The notes beneath the pieces are model-generated. The model ran no database searches. It saw only the letters and a program-made list of their open reading frames with translations, and was not told where the DNA came from. A program made the position numbers and the translations under genes. This document shows, piece after piece, positions 9,228-17,881 of a DNA stretch of 64,000 nt (the stretch's first letter is position 1; each line of letters begins with the position of its first letter). The DNA is from Cardiobacterium hominis (GTDB taxonomy: Bacteria; Pseudomonadota; Gammaproteobacteria; Cardiobacteriales; Cardiobacteriaceae), in the NCBI RefSeq assembly GCF_900637305.1, contig NZ_LR134365.1, forward strand, positions 1,476,001-1,540,000, given 5' to 3'.

Positions 9228-10406
9228 CTACGCCTTCCGCCAGCGCCATTGCGTCCAAGCAAACAGCGCCGTGCCGAACGCGCCGAGCGCGGCGCCGCTG
9301 AAGCCAATCCAGGCAAGATCGGCATATTGCATCACCTGCTGGCCGATGAGCGCGCCGCCGCCAATGCCGATGTTGTAAATGCCGGAAAAAATAGCGGTGG
9401 CGACGTCGGTCGCATCCGGCGCAAAATGCAGCACGCGCACCATCAGGCAGAGACTGATACCGGAGATGCCGATGCCCCAAAAGAACACCAGCGCGTACAG
9501 CGCCGCAGGCATCGCGCCGAGCGGGCGCAGGAGGACGAGGGCGGCAAGCAGCAGCGCGATAGAAGCGCCAAGGAAAACCGTCGGCAGGCGGCTGTGGAAG
9601 CGGGCAAAAAGGACGCTTGCCACCATGCCGGAGAGACCGAAAACGAGCAACAGCGCGGTGGTCGCGCCTTCGCCCAGCGCGCTGAAATGGCGGGCGAACG
9701 GCTCGATGTAGCTGTAGGCGGTGAAATGCGCGGCGATGATGATGGCGGTAAAAGCGTAGAGGCTAAGCAAGCGCGGGCGGCGCGCCAGCAGCGGCAGACT
9801 GCGCAGCGAGCCGGCATTACGGCTGGGCAGACGCGGCAGGAGCGCGTAAACGGCGCACATCACCGCGGCGGCAATCAGCGCAATCAGCGCAAAAGTCGCG
9901 CGCCAGCCGAGCGCTTGCCCGATGAGCCGCCCCAGCGGCAGACCGAGAACCGCTGCCATCGCGCTGCCCATGGCAATCCAGCCGATGGCCTGTTGTCCCT
10001 TGCCGGGTGGGGCAAGCCGCATCGCCAGCGCCGAAGTAATCGCCCAAAAAACAGCGTGCGCCAGCGCCACACCGGCGCGCGCAGCCAGCAGCAGGGCGAA
10101 ATTCCAGGCGACGGCAGTCGCGATATGGCTCATGACAAAGAGCGCAAAGAGGGCGAGCAGCAGGCCGCGCCGTTCGCGCCGCGCGACGAGCAGCATTCCC
10201 GGCAGCGAGGCAAGCGCGACAATCCAGGCGTACACCGTCATCATCACCCCGGCCTCGGCGGCGCTCATCGAGAAACCGGCGCCAATGTCGGAAAGCAGCG
10301 CGATGGGGATGAATTCGGTGGTGTTGAAGACGAAGGCGGCGACGGCGAGCGTCAGCACGCGCAGCCAGGCGAGGCGGTGGGCGGTGGTTTGCAGGGCGGT
10401 AGTCAT
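9228..10406 (-). CDS. sotB: Sugar efflux transporter, SotB family (MFS)
   Basis: 392 residues with about twelve hydrophobic segments, an inner-membrane major facilitator exporter. The N-terminus (AWLRVLTLAVAAFVFNTTEF), the SDIGAGFSMSAAEAG segment, ALAHAVFWAITSALAMRLAP and PDATDVATAIFSGIYNIGIG match E. coli SotB (YdeA) nearly position for position; SotB exports arabinose and IPTG-like sugars and relatives export drugs. The true substrate here is unknown. The gene converges on purL. No ribosome site stands out before the ATG at 10406. Confidence 0.88.
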   Translation of the reverse strand: MTTALQTTAHRLAWLRVLTLAVAAFVFNTTEFIPIALLSDIGAGFSMSAAEAGVMMTVYAWIVALASLPGMLLVARRERRGLLLALFALFVMSHIATAVAWNFALLLAARAGVALAHAVFWAITSALAMRLAPPGKGQQAIGWIAMGSAMAAVLGLPLGRLIGQALGWRATFALIALIAAAVMCAVYALLPRLPSRNAGSLRSLPLLARRPRLLSLYAFTAIIIAAHFTAYSYIEPFARHFSALGEGATTALLLVFGLSGMVASVLFARFHSRLPTVFLGASIALLLAALVLLRPLGAMPAALYALVFFWGIGISGISLCLMVRVLHFAPDATDVATAIFSGIYNIGIGGGALIGQQVMQYADLAWIGFSGAALGAFGTALFAWTQWRWRKA

Positions 10407-10411
10407 GGCGA

Positions 10412-10438
10412 ATAAAAAAGGCCGGGCAGTCCGGCCTT
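10412..10438 (-). terminator. Terminator of the small membrane-protein gene
   Basis: Read on the minus strand, an 8-bp AAGGCCGG/CCGGCCTT stem is followed by TTTTTATT. It lies between the small gene and sotB, so the two are probably separate transcripts. Confidence 0.85.
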
Positions 10439-10454
10439 GTTGATGGACAGGCTT

Positions 10455-10691
10455 TTAGTGCAGGATGCGCTTGACCATGTTCTCCAGCGGCGCGATGAGA
10501 TACGTGTCGCGCCAGATTTTCTCGCGCGCTGCCCAGCAGACCAGCCAAAGGATGATAAAGAAGATGAAATGCGCGCGGGCGACGGTGAGCCAGACGGTGA
10601 GGCTGATCGCCCATGCCCAAGGATAATTGGCATAGTAGCGCGGGATGAGAATGCAGACGACGAGGAAAGCAATGATAAGGATGGCGTGCAT
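10455..10691 (-). CDS. Small two-helix membrane protein of unknown function
   Basis: 78 residues. Two hydrophobic helices are visible: ILIIAFLVVCILI (about residues 4-16) and HFIFFIILWLVCWAA (about 41-55), with a tryptophan/tyrosine-rich linker and a basic C-terminus ending NMVKRILH. A GGAG ribosome site sits just upstream of the ATG and a terminator follows the stop, so the gene is likely real. I do not recognise the family and propose no function. Confidence 0.7.
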   Translation of the reverse strand: MHAILIIAFLVVCILIPRYYANYPWAWAISLTVWLTVARAHFIFFIILWLVCWAAREKIWRDTYLIAPLENMVKRILH

Positions 10692-10883
10692 GGAAACTCC
10701 GGTTGCGTAAAAACGGGCGCAAGGATAGCGCTAAACCGGGATTTGCGCCAGCGGGGCGGTATACATCAGGCGGCCCCATTTGCCGCTACCGTCAGGCACG
10801 GGCGCGGGCAAGATGCAGCGGCGGCTTTTTAATTGCCACCACCCGCTATATCATGCGCCCCTCATTTCCACCACGAGGCAACC

Positions 10884-13028
10884 ATGCACCTCAACCCCCT
10901 CCTCCTCACCCTGGTACTGACCATGACCACCCTCCACGCCCAAACCCCACCCGATGTCGAAAAACGCCCGCATACCGTCACCTCGCCGCATGGCGAACGC
11001 CAGGACGAATACTACTGGCTGCGCGACGACGAACGCAAAGACCCGCAGATGCTCGCCTATCTCAACGCGGAAAACGCCTACGCCGACGCCGTCCTCGCGC
11101 CGCTGCAAGCACAGGAAGACAAGCTCTACGACGAAATCGTCGCCCGCATCAAGCAGGATGACAGCTCCGTACCGGAGCGCGACCGCGGTTACTGGTACTA
11201 CACCCGCTTCGAGACCGGCAAAGATTACCCCGTCCACGCCCGCCGCGCCGACCGCGTAGGGCTGGACGCCGTCAGCATCCAGGCGGCGAACAACAGCGGC
11301 GATTTTGTCGGCGAAGAAATCCTGCTCAACGTCAATGCGCTCGCGGAAGGACACGATTACTACAGCGCGAGCATGGTGGACATCAGCAAGGACAACCAAA
11401 AAATGCTCTGGGCGGATGACACCAATGGCCGCCGCCAGTACACCCTGCGCGTCACCGACCTCGCGAGCGGCAAGCGCCTTGCCGACGAAATCCCCGGCAC
11501 CAACGGCGATGCCGTCTGGGCGGACGACGGCCAGACCTTCTACTACATCGAAAACGACCCCGACACCCTGCTCAGCAAACGGGTGAAAAAACACACCCTC
11601 GGCAGCGACCCGAAAACCGACCCCGTGGTGTACGAAGAAGGCGACGACAGCTACTACCTCGGCGTCGGCCGCACCCGCGACGAAAAATACCTCACCATCC
11701 ACGCCAGCAGCACCGTCTCGGACGAACTACGCTACACCCCGGCGGCAAACCCCGGCGAATTCAAAATACTGACGCCGCGCGAGCGCGACCTCGAATACGA
11801 TGCCGACCACTACGGCGACCGCTGGATTATCCGCACCAACGCCGACGGCGCGCGCAATTTCAAACTCATGACCGCGCGCGACGACGCCACCGCCCGCGCC
11901 GACTGGCAAGAATGGATTGCGCATGACCCGGCGATATACATCGAATACTTTGAAACCTTCGCCGACTACACCGCCATCGGCGAGCGCTCGGACGGCCTCG
12001 ACCGCATCCGCATCGTCAAAAAAGACGGACAAAGCGAATACCTGAAAGCGGACGAACCCGCCTACACCATGGGCATCTCGTCCAACCCGGAGCCGGACAG
12101 CGACTGGCTGCGCTACAGCTATACCTCGCTCACCACCCCTGCCATCGTCTATGAAACCAACATCAAAACCGGCGAACGCCGCCAGCTCAAACAACAGCCC
12201 GTACCCGGTTACGACGCCAGCAACTACACCACCGAGCGCGTCTGGGTCCCGGCACGCGACGGCACCAAAATCCCCGTCTCCCTCGTTTACCGCAAAGACT
12301 TCAAACGCGACGGCAGCGCCGCCATGCTGCAATACGGCTACGGCAGCTACGGCGCCTCGATGGACCCGGCATTTTCCGCCAGCATCATCAGCCTGCTTGA
12401 CCGCGGCATGATCTACGCCCTCGCCCACATCCGCGGCGGCCAAGAAATGGGGCGCGCCTGGTACGAAGACGGCAAACTGCTGCACAAAAAAAACACCTTC
12501 ACCGACTTCATCGACGTTACCCGCTGGCTGGTCGCAGAAAAATACGCGGCCAAAGACCGCGTCGCCGCACTCGGCGGCAGCGCCGGCGGCCTGCTCATGG
12601 GCGCAGTCGCCAACATGGCGCCGGAAGACTACCGCGTCATCCTCTCGCAAGTGCCGTTCGTGGACGTCGTTACCACCATGCTCGACCCCAGCATCCCGCT
12701 CACCACCAACGAATACGACGAATGGGGCAACCCGGAAGCGAGCGCGGAAAGCTACGCCTACATGCTCTCCTACTCGCCCTACGACAACCTCAAGGCACAG
12801 GCGTATCCGGCGATGTTCGTCGGCACCGGCCTCTGGGACTCACAAGTACAATACTGGGAGCCGGCGAAATACGTTGCCCGCCTGCGCGACGTCAATACCG
12901 GCAAACACCCCGTCATCCTGCGCACCAACATGGAAGCGGGACACGGCGGCAAATCCGGCAGATTCCAGCGCTACCGCGAAATCGCCGAAATGTACGCCTT
13001 CATGCTGGAACAGCTCAACGCCAAATAA
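10884..13028 (+). CDS. ptrB: Oligopeptidase B-type serine peptidase (S9A) with a signal peptide
   Basis: 714 residues; E. coli PtrB has 686 and is cytoplasmic. The start at 10884 is chosen for its GAGG ribosome site; it gives a clear signal peptide, LNPLLLTLVLTMTTLHA, so this copy is probably periplasmic. An N-terminal seven-blade propeller domain (about 70-440) precedes the alpha/beta-hydrolase domain. The catalytic triad is Ser566 (GGSAGGLL), Asp652 (TGLWDSQVQYWEP) and His687 (MEAGHGGKSGRF). The PtrB-like wording around all three sites supports cleavage after basic residues in short peptides. The gene is monocistronic and ends at a terminator. A longer ORF start at 10833 adds 17 residues without a ribosome site. 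Confidence 0.9.
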   Translation: MHLNPLLLTLVLTMTTLHAQTPPDVEKRPHTVTSPHGERQDEYYWLRDDERKDPQMLAYLNAENAYADAVLAPLQAQEDKLYDEIVARIKQDDSSVPERDRGYWYYTRFETGKDYPVHARRADRVGLDAVSIQAANNSGDFVGEEILLNVNALAEGHDYYSASMVDISKDNQKMLWADDTNGRRQYTLRVTDLASGKRLADEIPGTNGDAVWADDGQTFYYIENDPDTLLSKRVKKHTLGSDPKTDPVVYEEGDDSYYLGVGRTRDEKYLTIHASSTVSDELRYTPAANPGEFKILTPRERDLEYDADHYGDRWIIRTNADGARNFKLMTARDDATARADWQEWIAHDPAIYIEYFETFADYTAIGERSDGLDRIRIVKKDGQSEYLKADEPAYTMGISSNPEPDSDWLRYSYTSLTTPAIVYETNIKTGERRQLKQQPVPGYDASNYTTERVWVPARDGTKIPVSLVYRKDFKRDGSAAMLQYGYGSYGASMDPAFSASIISLLDRGMIYALAHIRGGQEMGRAWYEDGKLLHKKNTFTDFIDVTRWLVAEKYAAKDRVAALGGSAGGLLMGAVANMAPEDYRVILSQVPFVDVVTTMLDPSIPLTTNEYDEWGNPEASAESYAYMLSYSPYDNLKAQAYPAMFVGTGLWDSQVQYWEPAKYVARLRDVNTGKHPVILRTNMEAGHGGKSGRFQRYREIAEMYAFMLEQLNAK

Positions 13029-13033
13029 ACCGA

Positions 13034-13060
13034 AAACGCCCCACAAGGGGCGTTTCTTTT
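13034..13060 (+). terminator. Terminator of ptrB
   Basis: A 9-bp AAACGCCCC/GGGGCGTTT stem with an ACAA loop is followed by a T-rich run. Confidence 0.88.
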
Positions 13061-13112
13061 GTGTTTCTCCGATCCGCCGCTCAGAGAGAGGCTTGTTCAT
13101 CGAATTATCAAC
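13061..13112 (-). mobile_element. End of a TTGACAATT-family miniature element inserted in an IS relic
   Basis: Read on the minus strand, after a TTTAG target it continues AGACTGTTGATAATTCGATG, then an AACAAGCCTCTCTC segment. This parallels the left end of the intact 275-bp element at 44443 (GGCGTGTTGACAATTCGGCG, then AACGAGTCCCTCTCTC). Only about 50 bases remain before the ptrB terminator. Confidence 0.6.
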
Positions 13113-13182
13113 AGTCTCTAAATAATGGGCGGATGTGTTCGAACTGTTCGCGACGGATGTCGCTGGGGTATGCTTTTCTCAT
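13108..13182 (-). pseudogene. N-terminal fragment of an IS5-family transposase
   Basis: The 24 codons read MRKAYPSDIRREQFEHIRPL and then leave the family sequence. That is the stereotyped start of IS5-group transposases. Homology stops exactly where the miniature-element end begins (TTATTTAG, then AGACTG), so the transposase was cut by a later insertion and the remainder is gone. No function remains. Confidence 0.75.
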
Positions 13183-13225
13183 CCTGTCATGTACGCATTT
13201 CTGGAGAAACTTTAAACAGGCTCTT

Positions 13226-13257
13226 AAAAGGGCGGTTATGCTTGTGCTTAACCGCCC
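13226..13257 (-). terminator. Terminator of the secB-gpsA unit
   Basis: On the minus strand a 9-bp GGGCGGTTA/TAACCGCCC stem with a 10-base loop is followed by TTTTAA. Confidence 0.85.
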
Positions 13258-13279
13258 GTGTGTCAGTAGTGTTCGTTGT

Positions 13280-14272
13280 TCAATGCCGCTCTTGTTTGAT
13301 GTTGCGGGCGAGCAGGCTGGCGAAGGTGTCTTCGAGGCTGCGGCTGCCCGCGAGCATGTGGTGCAGGTGTTCGGTGATGGGCATGCGGATGCCGTGTTGT
13401 TGGGCGAGCGCGTAGGTGTCGTGCGTCGCACCTTCGCCTTCGACGACCTGGCCGATGGCAGCCTTGGCCGCTGCCGCGCTTTCGCCGCGTCCCAAGGCGA
13501 GGCCGAAGCGGCGGTTGCGTGATTGGTCGTCGGTGCAGGTGAGGACGAGGTCGCCCATGCCGGCAAGGCCGGTCAGGGTTTCTTCTTGGGCGCCGAGGGC
13601 GGTGGCGAGGCGGGTGATTTCGCGCAGGCCGCGGGTGACGAGTGCGGCGCGGGCGTTGGCGCCGCAGCCAAGGCCGTCGGCGATGCCTGTGGCGATGGCG
13701 ATGACGTTTTTCACCGCGCCGCCAATCTGGATGCCGGTGAGGTCGGTGCTGGTGTAGCAGAGGAAGTTGCTGCCGTGGAAGTAGCGGGCGAAGGTTTGTG
13801 CCAGCGCGTCGTCGCGGGCGGCGATGGTGACGGCGGTGGGTTGGCCGACGGCGACTTCTTTGGCGAAGCTGGGCCCGGCGAGGATGGCGTGCGGGTGTTC
13901 GCCGAGGGTTTCCATGAAGACGTCGGTCAGCAGGCGACCGCTGCCCGCCTCGAAGCCTTTGATGGCCCACATCAGCGGGGTTTGTTGGATGTGCGGTTTG
14001 AGGTCGGCAAGAAGACCGGCGAAGGCGCGGCTGGGCACGACGGCCAGGACGAGTTCTGCCGCCCGGACGCTCGCCGCGAGGTCATCGCTGATGGCGAGGT
14101 TGGGCGGCAGGGGGATGCCGGGCAGGTAGCGGCTGTTTTCGCGGTTTTCGGCGAGCGCCGCCGCGTGTTCGCGGCGGTGTGCCCAGAGGGTGACGTCGTG
14201 CTGGTTGCGCGCCAGTTGTAGCGCCAGCGCGGTGCCCCAGCTGCCCGCGCCGAGGACGGCGATGTTGGCCAT
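13280..14272 (-). CDS. gpsA: NAD(P)-dependent glycerol-3-phosphate dehydrogenase
   Basis: 330 residues, normal family length. It reduces dihydroxyacetone phosphate to sn-glycerol 3-phosphate, the backbone for phospholipids, in the cytoplasm. Visible: the dinucleotide-binding GAGSWGTALA at residues 8-17, the IKGFE segment, LAGPSFAKEV, and the C-terminal-domain motif AVKNVIAIATGIADGLGCGANARAAL with the conserved lysine, then GMGDLVLTC. Its ATG overlaps the secB stop codon by one base (TAATG), implying translational coupling; secB-gpsA is a recurrent gammaproteobacterial pair. Confidence 0.97.
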   Translation of the reverse strand: MANIAVLGAGSWGTALALQLARNQHDVTLWAHRREHAAALAENRENSRYLPGIPLPPNLAISDDLAASVRAAELVLAVVPSRAFAGLLADLKPHIQQTPLMWAIKGFEAGSGRLLTDVFMETLGEHPHAILAGPSFAKEVAVGQPTAVTIAARDDALAQTFARYFHGSNFLCYTSTDLTGIQIGGAVKNVIAIATGIADGLGCGANARAALVTRGLREITRLATALGAQEETLTGLAGMGDLVLTCTDDQSRNRRFGLALGRGESAAAAKAAIGQVVEGEGATHDTYALAQQHGIRMPITEHLHHMLAGSRSLEDTFASLLARNIKQERH

Positions 14273-14736
14273 TATTGGACGGGCTGGTCGGCCTGTTGTG
14301 CCGCTTCTTGCAGGCGCTGCTGGTACATGAGGTCGAAGTTGATCGGTTGCAGGTAGAGGTTGGGGAATCCGGCGCGGTTGATGGCGTTGCTGATGCCTTC
14401 GCGGGCGTAGGGGTAGAGGACGGTCGGGCAGTAGACGTTCAGCGCGTGGTGCAGTTGTGCGTCCGGCAGGCCGCTGATTTCAAAGATGCCACTTTGCGCG
14501 ACTTCCACCAGGTAGATGACGCGCTCGCCGTCTTTGGCGGTGACGGTCAGGCGCAGTTTGATGTGGTAGTAGTTGTCTTCCGGCAGTTTGGTGATTTCGT
14601 GGGCAACGCCGAGGCTGATTTCCGGGTTGAGTTCCTGCTGGAAGATTTCCGGAGCGTGCGGGACTTCAACGGACATGTCGCCCGCGTAGAGTTTGCGGAT
14701 GTCAAGGACGACGGGGGTTTGTTGTTCTTCGCTCAT
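14272..14736 (-). CDS. secB: Protein-export chaperone SecB
   Basis: 154 residues (E. coli 155). SecB forms a cytoplasmic tetramer that holds preproteins unfolded and hands them to SecA. Typical segments are DIRKLYAGDMSVEVPHAPEI, the acidic strand region and LYPYAREGISNAINRAGFP near residue 110. An AAGGAG ribosome site stands 8 bases before the ATG. It is first in the unit with gpsA. The presence of many Sec-dependent proteins in this window, including a TonB receptor and outer-membrane barrels, fits a SecB-using organism. Confidence 0.97.
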   Translation of the reverse strand: MSEEQQTPVVLDIRKLYAGDMSVEVPHAPEIFQQELNPEISLGVAHEITKLPEDNYYHIKLRLTVTAKDGERVIYLVEVAQSGIFEISGLPDAQLHHALNVYCPTVLYPYAREGISNAINRAGFPNLYLQPINFDLMYQQRLQEAAQQADQPVQ

Positions 14737-14892
14737 GGGGTACTCCTTTTAAGTATTAGGGCGAGGGTTTTGCGGCGCGGTTGCGTCGCAGGTGATTTGC
14801 GGGCGTCATTGTACGGTTTCAACCGCTGCGGGCAAACTTTTGTTGTGGCGGGCTGGGCGGCGCGTTAGGCTGGTGCTTTTTGGGGAAGATTC

Positions 14893-15117
14893 ATGCGTTA
14901 TCGCCTGTTTGTCCGCTTGGGGTGTCATTTGTGTACGGATGCTTTTGCCCTGCTCTGCGAGATGGGGGTCGAGGTGCAGCGTGTCAATATTGACCGCGAG
15001 CCGGCGCTGCGCGCGCAGTATGATCTGCTGGTGCCGGTGCTGTTTGATGCCGAGGGCGACCGCGAGTTGTTGTATCCGTTTGATGCGCAAGCTGTGCGGC
15101 GCTTTATGGCGGGTTGA
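14893..15117 (+). CDS. Glutaredoxin-like protein (DUF836 type)
   Basis: 74 residues, a compact thioredoxin fold. The N-terminal RYRLFVRLGCHLCTDAFALL carries a CHLC redox motif (Cys11, Cys14); LVPVLFD near residue 46 includes the cis-Pro-type VPV segment. Family members are small cytoplasmic thiol-redox proteins of unclear target. The 3' end overlaps the convergent truC by 14 bases. Its start is supported by the motif position; no strong ribosome site is seen. Confidence 0.75.
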   Translation: MRYRLFVRLGCHLCTDAFALLCEMGVEVQRVNIDREPALRAQYDLLVPVLFDAEGDRELLYPFDAQAVRRFMAG

Positions 15118-15838
15118 TGTTCAATGTGAGCGCGGCGGCAAGTTGCGCCCAGTGCGCGTCAAACGGTGCGCGCAGGTCAAGCGGCGCGCCCGTGTGCGGA
15201 TGCGGCAGTTGCAGGCGACTGGCATGCAGCATCAGGCGCAGCGCTCCGTAGCGTTCGCCGAGAACGCGGTTCTGGCGGTTGTCGCCGTGCGTGGTGTCGC
15301 CAATGATGGGATGGAAAATGTGTTTCAGGTGGCGGCGTAGCTGGTGTTTGCGCCCTTGCAGCGGCCGCAGTTCGGCGAGGCTGTAGCGCGAGGTGGGATG
15401 TTTGCCATCGCTGGCAAAGGGCAATTCGCTGCGCGCCAGGCAGCGGTAGCGGGTGAGTGCTTCCTGCGGTGGTTTTTCGCGCTGCCGGTTGCGGTCGGCC
15501 ATTTTGTCCGGCAGATAGGCAAGCGGGTAGTCAATCTCGCCTGTCTCCGCCAACCAGCCACGGACGATGGCGTGATAGGTTTTCTCCAACCGCTGCTGTG
15601 CAATCAGCTCGCCAAGCAGGCGTGCGGTCGTCGGGTCAAGCGCGAGCAGCAATACGCCGCTGGTCGGGCGGTCAAGACGGTGTGCCGGATAGCCCTTGAG
15701 TCCGGTTTGTTCTTGCAGGATTTGCAGCACGGTTTCGTCTGCGTACCGCTCCAGCGGGCTGCGGTGGACGAGCAGCCCCGCCGGTTTGTTTACGGCGATG
15801 AGGTGTGCGTCGCGGTAGAGGATGGGGAGGGTAGTCAT
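15104..15838 (-). CDS. truC: tRNA pseudouridine(65) synthase
   Basis: 244 residues. RluA-family pseudouridine synthases isomerise uridine in RNA; TruC modifies U65 of certain tRNAs. The catalytic motif HRLDRPTSGVLLLA (Asp at about residue 56) is intact, preceded by the start region LYRDAHLIAVNKPAGLLVHRS that is typical of TruC. The C-terminal GRKHQLRRHLKHIFHPIIGD motif is present. It converges with the glutaredoxin-like gene (14-base overlap) and is divergent from frdA. Confidence 0.88.
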   Translation of the reverse strand: MTTLPILYRDAHLIAVNKPAGLLVHRSPLERYADETVLQILQEQTGLKGYPAHRLDRPTSGVLLLALDPTTARLLGELIAQQRLEKTYHAIVRGWLAETGEIDYPLAYLPDKMADRNRQREKPPQEALTRYRCLARSELPFASDGKHPTSRYSLAELRPLQGRKHQLRRHLKHIFHPIIGDTTHGDNRQNRVLGERYGALRLMLHASRLQLPHPHTGAPLDLRAPFDAHWAQLAAALTLNINPP

Positions 15839-16029
15839 GGCGATATGATACGTTTTTTCGCGATACAGGCGGGATGTGAACCGTTGTGACCCGAACCACA
15901 GCTATTCACAGCGCAACTTCGCTGAAAATGCCGCTTTCTTGTGGGATTCACTGGTGCAGGCAATGAAATCAGAACTTTTCTTGTTCTCATAACAGGCTAT
16001 TTTTATTCAGGAAAAACTGCAATTCCCTG

Positions 16030-16057
16030 CTGACGCTGCGGGCTTTCATGTTAAAAT
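16030..16057 (+). promoter_or_regulatory. Likely promoter of frdABCD
   Basis: CTGACG at 16030-16035 and TAAAAT at 16052-16057 are separated by 16 bases. No convincing FNR site (TTGAT-N4-ATCAA) was found in the 250 bases upstream, although E. coli frd is FNR-dependent. Confidence 0.55.
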
Positions 16058-16095
16058 GCCCACAATTCAACAAGAGGCATAACAAGAGGTACTTT

Positions 16096-17868
16096 ATGGA
16101 TATTATCCAGTCCGATGTAGCCATCATTGGCGCCGGAGGCGCGGGGCTGCGTGCCGCGATCGAGATCGCTCGCAGTGCACCGAACGCTAAAATCTCCCTA
16201 ATTTCAAAAGTCTATCCGATGCGTAGTCATACCGTCGCGGCGGAAGGCGGCTCGGCCGGGGTAGTGCGCGAAGATGACTCGCTGGAATATCATTTTAACG
16301 ACACCGTTTCCGGCGGCGACTGGCTGTGCGAGCAGGACGTGGTGCAATATTTCGTCGAACACGCCACGGAAGAAATGATTCAAATGGAGCACTGGGGCTG
16401 CCCGTGGTCGCGTCTGCCTGATGGTCGCGCCAACGTGCGCCGTTTCGGCGGGATGAAAATCCCGCGCACGTGGTTCGCTGCCGACAAGAGCGGCTTCCAC
16501 ATGCTGCACACGCTGTTTCAGACCTCGCTGCAATTCCCCAACATTGCCCGCTTGGATGAACATTTCGCGCTGGATTTGATTGAATCCAAAGGCGAGCTGC
16601 ACGGCGTACTCTGCTACGACGTACAAAACGGTGTGCTGCGTGCGGTGCAGGCGAAATCCATCATCATCGCCACCGGCGGTGCCGGGCGCGTTTTTGCCTT
16701 CAACACTAACGGCGGCATCGTCACCGGCGACGGCATGGCGCTCGCTTACCGCCACGGCGTGCCGCTGCGCGATATGGAATTCGTGCAATATCACCCGACC
16801 GGACTGCCCGGCTCCGGCATTTTGATGACCGAAGGTTGCCGCGGTGAAGGCGGCATCCTGACGAACAAGGACGGCTACCGTTACCTGCAGGATTACGGCT
16901 TGGGGCCAGAAACGCCCATCGGCGAGCCGAAAAACAAATACATGGAGCTCGGTCCGCGCGACAAACTCTCGCAAGCCTTCTACCATGAATGGAAGGCAGG
17001 CCGCACCATTGATAACCCGCGCGGCGCAGTGGTCAATCTTGACCTGCGCCACCTCGGCGAGGCCTACCTCACCGAACGTCTGCCGTTCATCTGCTCACTT
17101 TCCAAAAAATTTGTCGGCGTTGATCCGGTAACTGACCCCATTCCGGTACGCCCGACCGCGCACTACACCATGGGCGGCATCGAAACCAATGCCCGCTGCG
17201 AAACGCGCATCAAGGGGCTGTTTGCCGTCGGCGAATGCTCCTCCGTTGGTCTGCACGGCGCGAACCGCTTGGGTTCGAACTCGCTCGCCGAACTGTGCGT
17301 CTTCGGCAAAGTCGCCGGGGAAGATGCGTGGAAACATGCCAGCAGCGCCGGGTACTTCGCCAGCAAGGAACAATTTGCGGCGATGGCAGAAGCCGCGTGG
17401 AAACCGTTTGCCGAATTGAAAAACCGCACCGGCGGCACGGAAAAACCCAGCGCCATCCGCAAAGAGCTGACGACGATGATGGAAGCGGAAATCGGTATCT
17501 ACCGCAGCGCCGAGAACAGCGAACGCGCCATTGCCAAGCTGAACGAACTGAAAGCGCGCTACGAAAAAGTCCGTGTCACCGACCACAGCGACACTTTCAA
17601 CACCGACTGGCTGACGACCATTGAGCTCGGTTACCTGCTGGATGTCGCGGAAACCATGATTTACTCCGCCGAAAGCCGTACCGAATCGCGTGGTTCGCAC
17701 CAGCGCCTCGACTATCCGGAGCGCGACGACGACAAATTCCTCAAGCACACCCTCGCATTCCGCCGCGATGGCGAAAAACCGGAAATTGCCTACAGCGACG
17801 TCTGCATCACCAAATCGCAACCGGCGAAACGGGTGTACGGCGCAGAAGCAGAAAAGGCAAACCACTAA
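16096..17868 (+). CDS. frdA: Fumarate reductase flavoprotein subunit
   Basis: 590 residues (E. coli 602). It reduces fumarate to succinate with electrons from the FrdB clusters, on the cytoplasmic face of the inner membrane. GAGGAGLRAA at about 12-21 binds the FAD ADP part; His45 in RSHTVAAEGGSAG is the covalent FAD attachment residue; YHPTGLPGSGILMTEGCRGEGG and the HYTMGGIETN segment are active-site regions. The start at 16096 follows an AAGAGG ribosome site; an in-frame ATG at 16048 would begin inside the promoter. No separate sdh operon is seen in the window, so this complex might also work as succinate dehydrogenase, but that cannot be decided here. Confidence 0.97.
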   Translation: MDIIQSDVAIIGAGGAGLRAAIEIARSAPNAKISLISKVYPMRSHTVAAEGGSAGVVREDDSLEYHFNDTVSGGDWLCEQDVVQYFVEHATEEMIQMEHWGCPWSRLPDGRANVRRFGGMKIPRTWFAADKSGFHMLHTLFQTSLQFPNIARLDEHFALDLIESKGELHGVLCYDVQNGVLRAVQAKSIIIATGGAGRVFAFNTNGGIVTGDGMALAYRHGVPLRDMEFVQYHPTGLPGSGILMTEGCRGEGGILTNKDGYRYLQDYGLGPETPIGEPKNKYMELGPRDKLSQAFYHEWKAGRTIDNPRGAVVNLDLRHLGEAYLTERLPFICSLSKKFVGVDPVTDPIPVRPTAHYTMGGIETNARCETRIKGLFAVGECSSVGLHGANRLGSNSLAELCVFGKVAGEDAWKHASSAGYFASKEQFAAMAEAAWKPFAELKNRTGGTEKPSAIRKELTTMMEAEIGIYRSAENSERAIAKLNELKARYEKVRVTDHSDTFNTDWLTTIELGYLLDVAETMIYSAESRTESRGSHQRLDYPERDDDKFLKHTLAFRRDGEKPEIAYSDVCITKSQPAKRVYGAEAEKANH

Positions 17869-17881
17869 GAGGCAACCCGTC

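Noticed and set aside
15840..16095. FNR box upstream of frdA
   Set aside because: No TTGAT-N4-ATCAA-like sequence of acceptable quality, although it was expected from E. coli.
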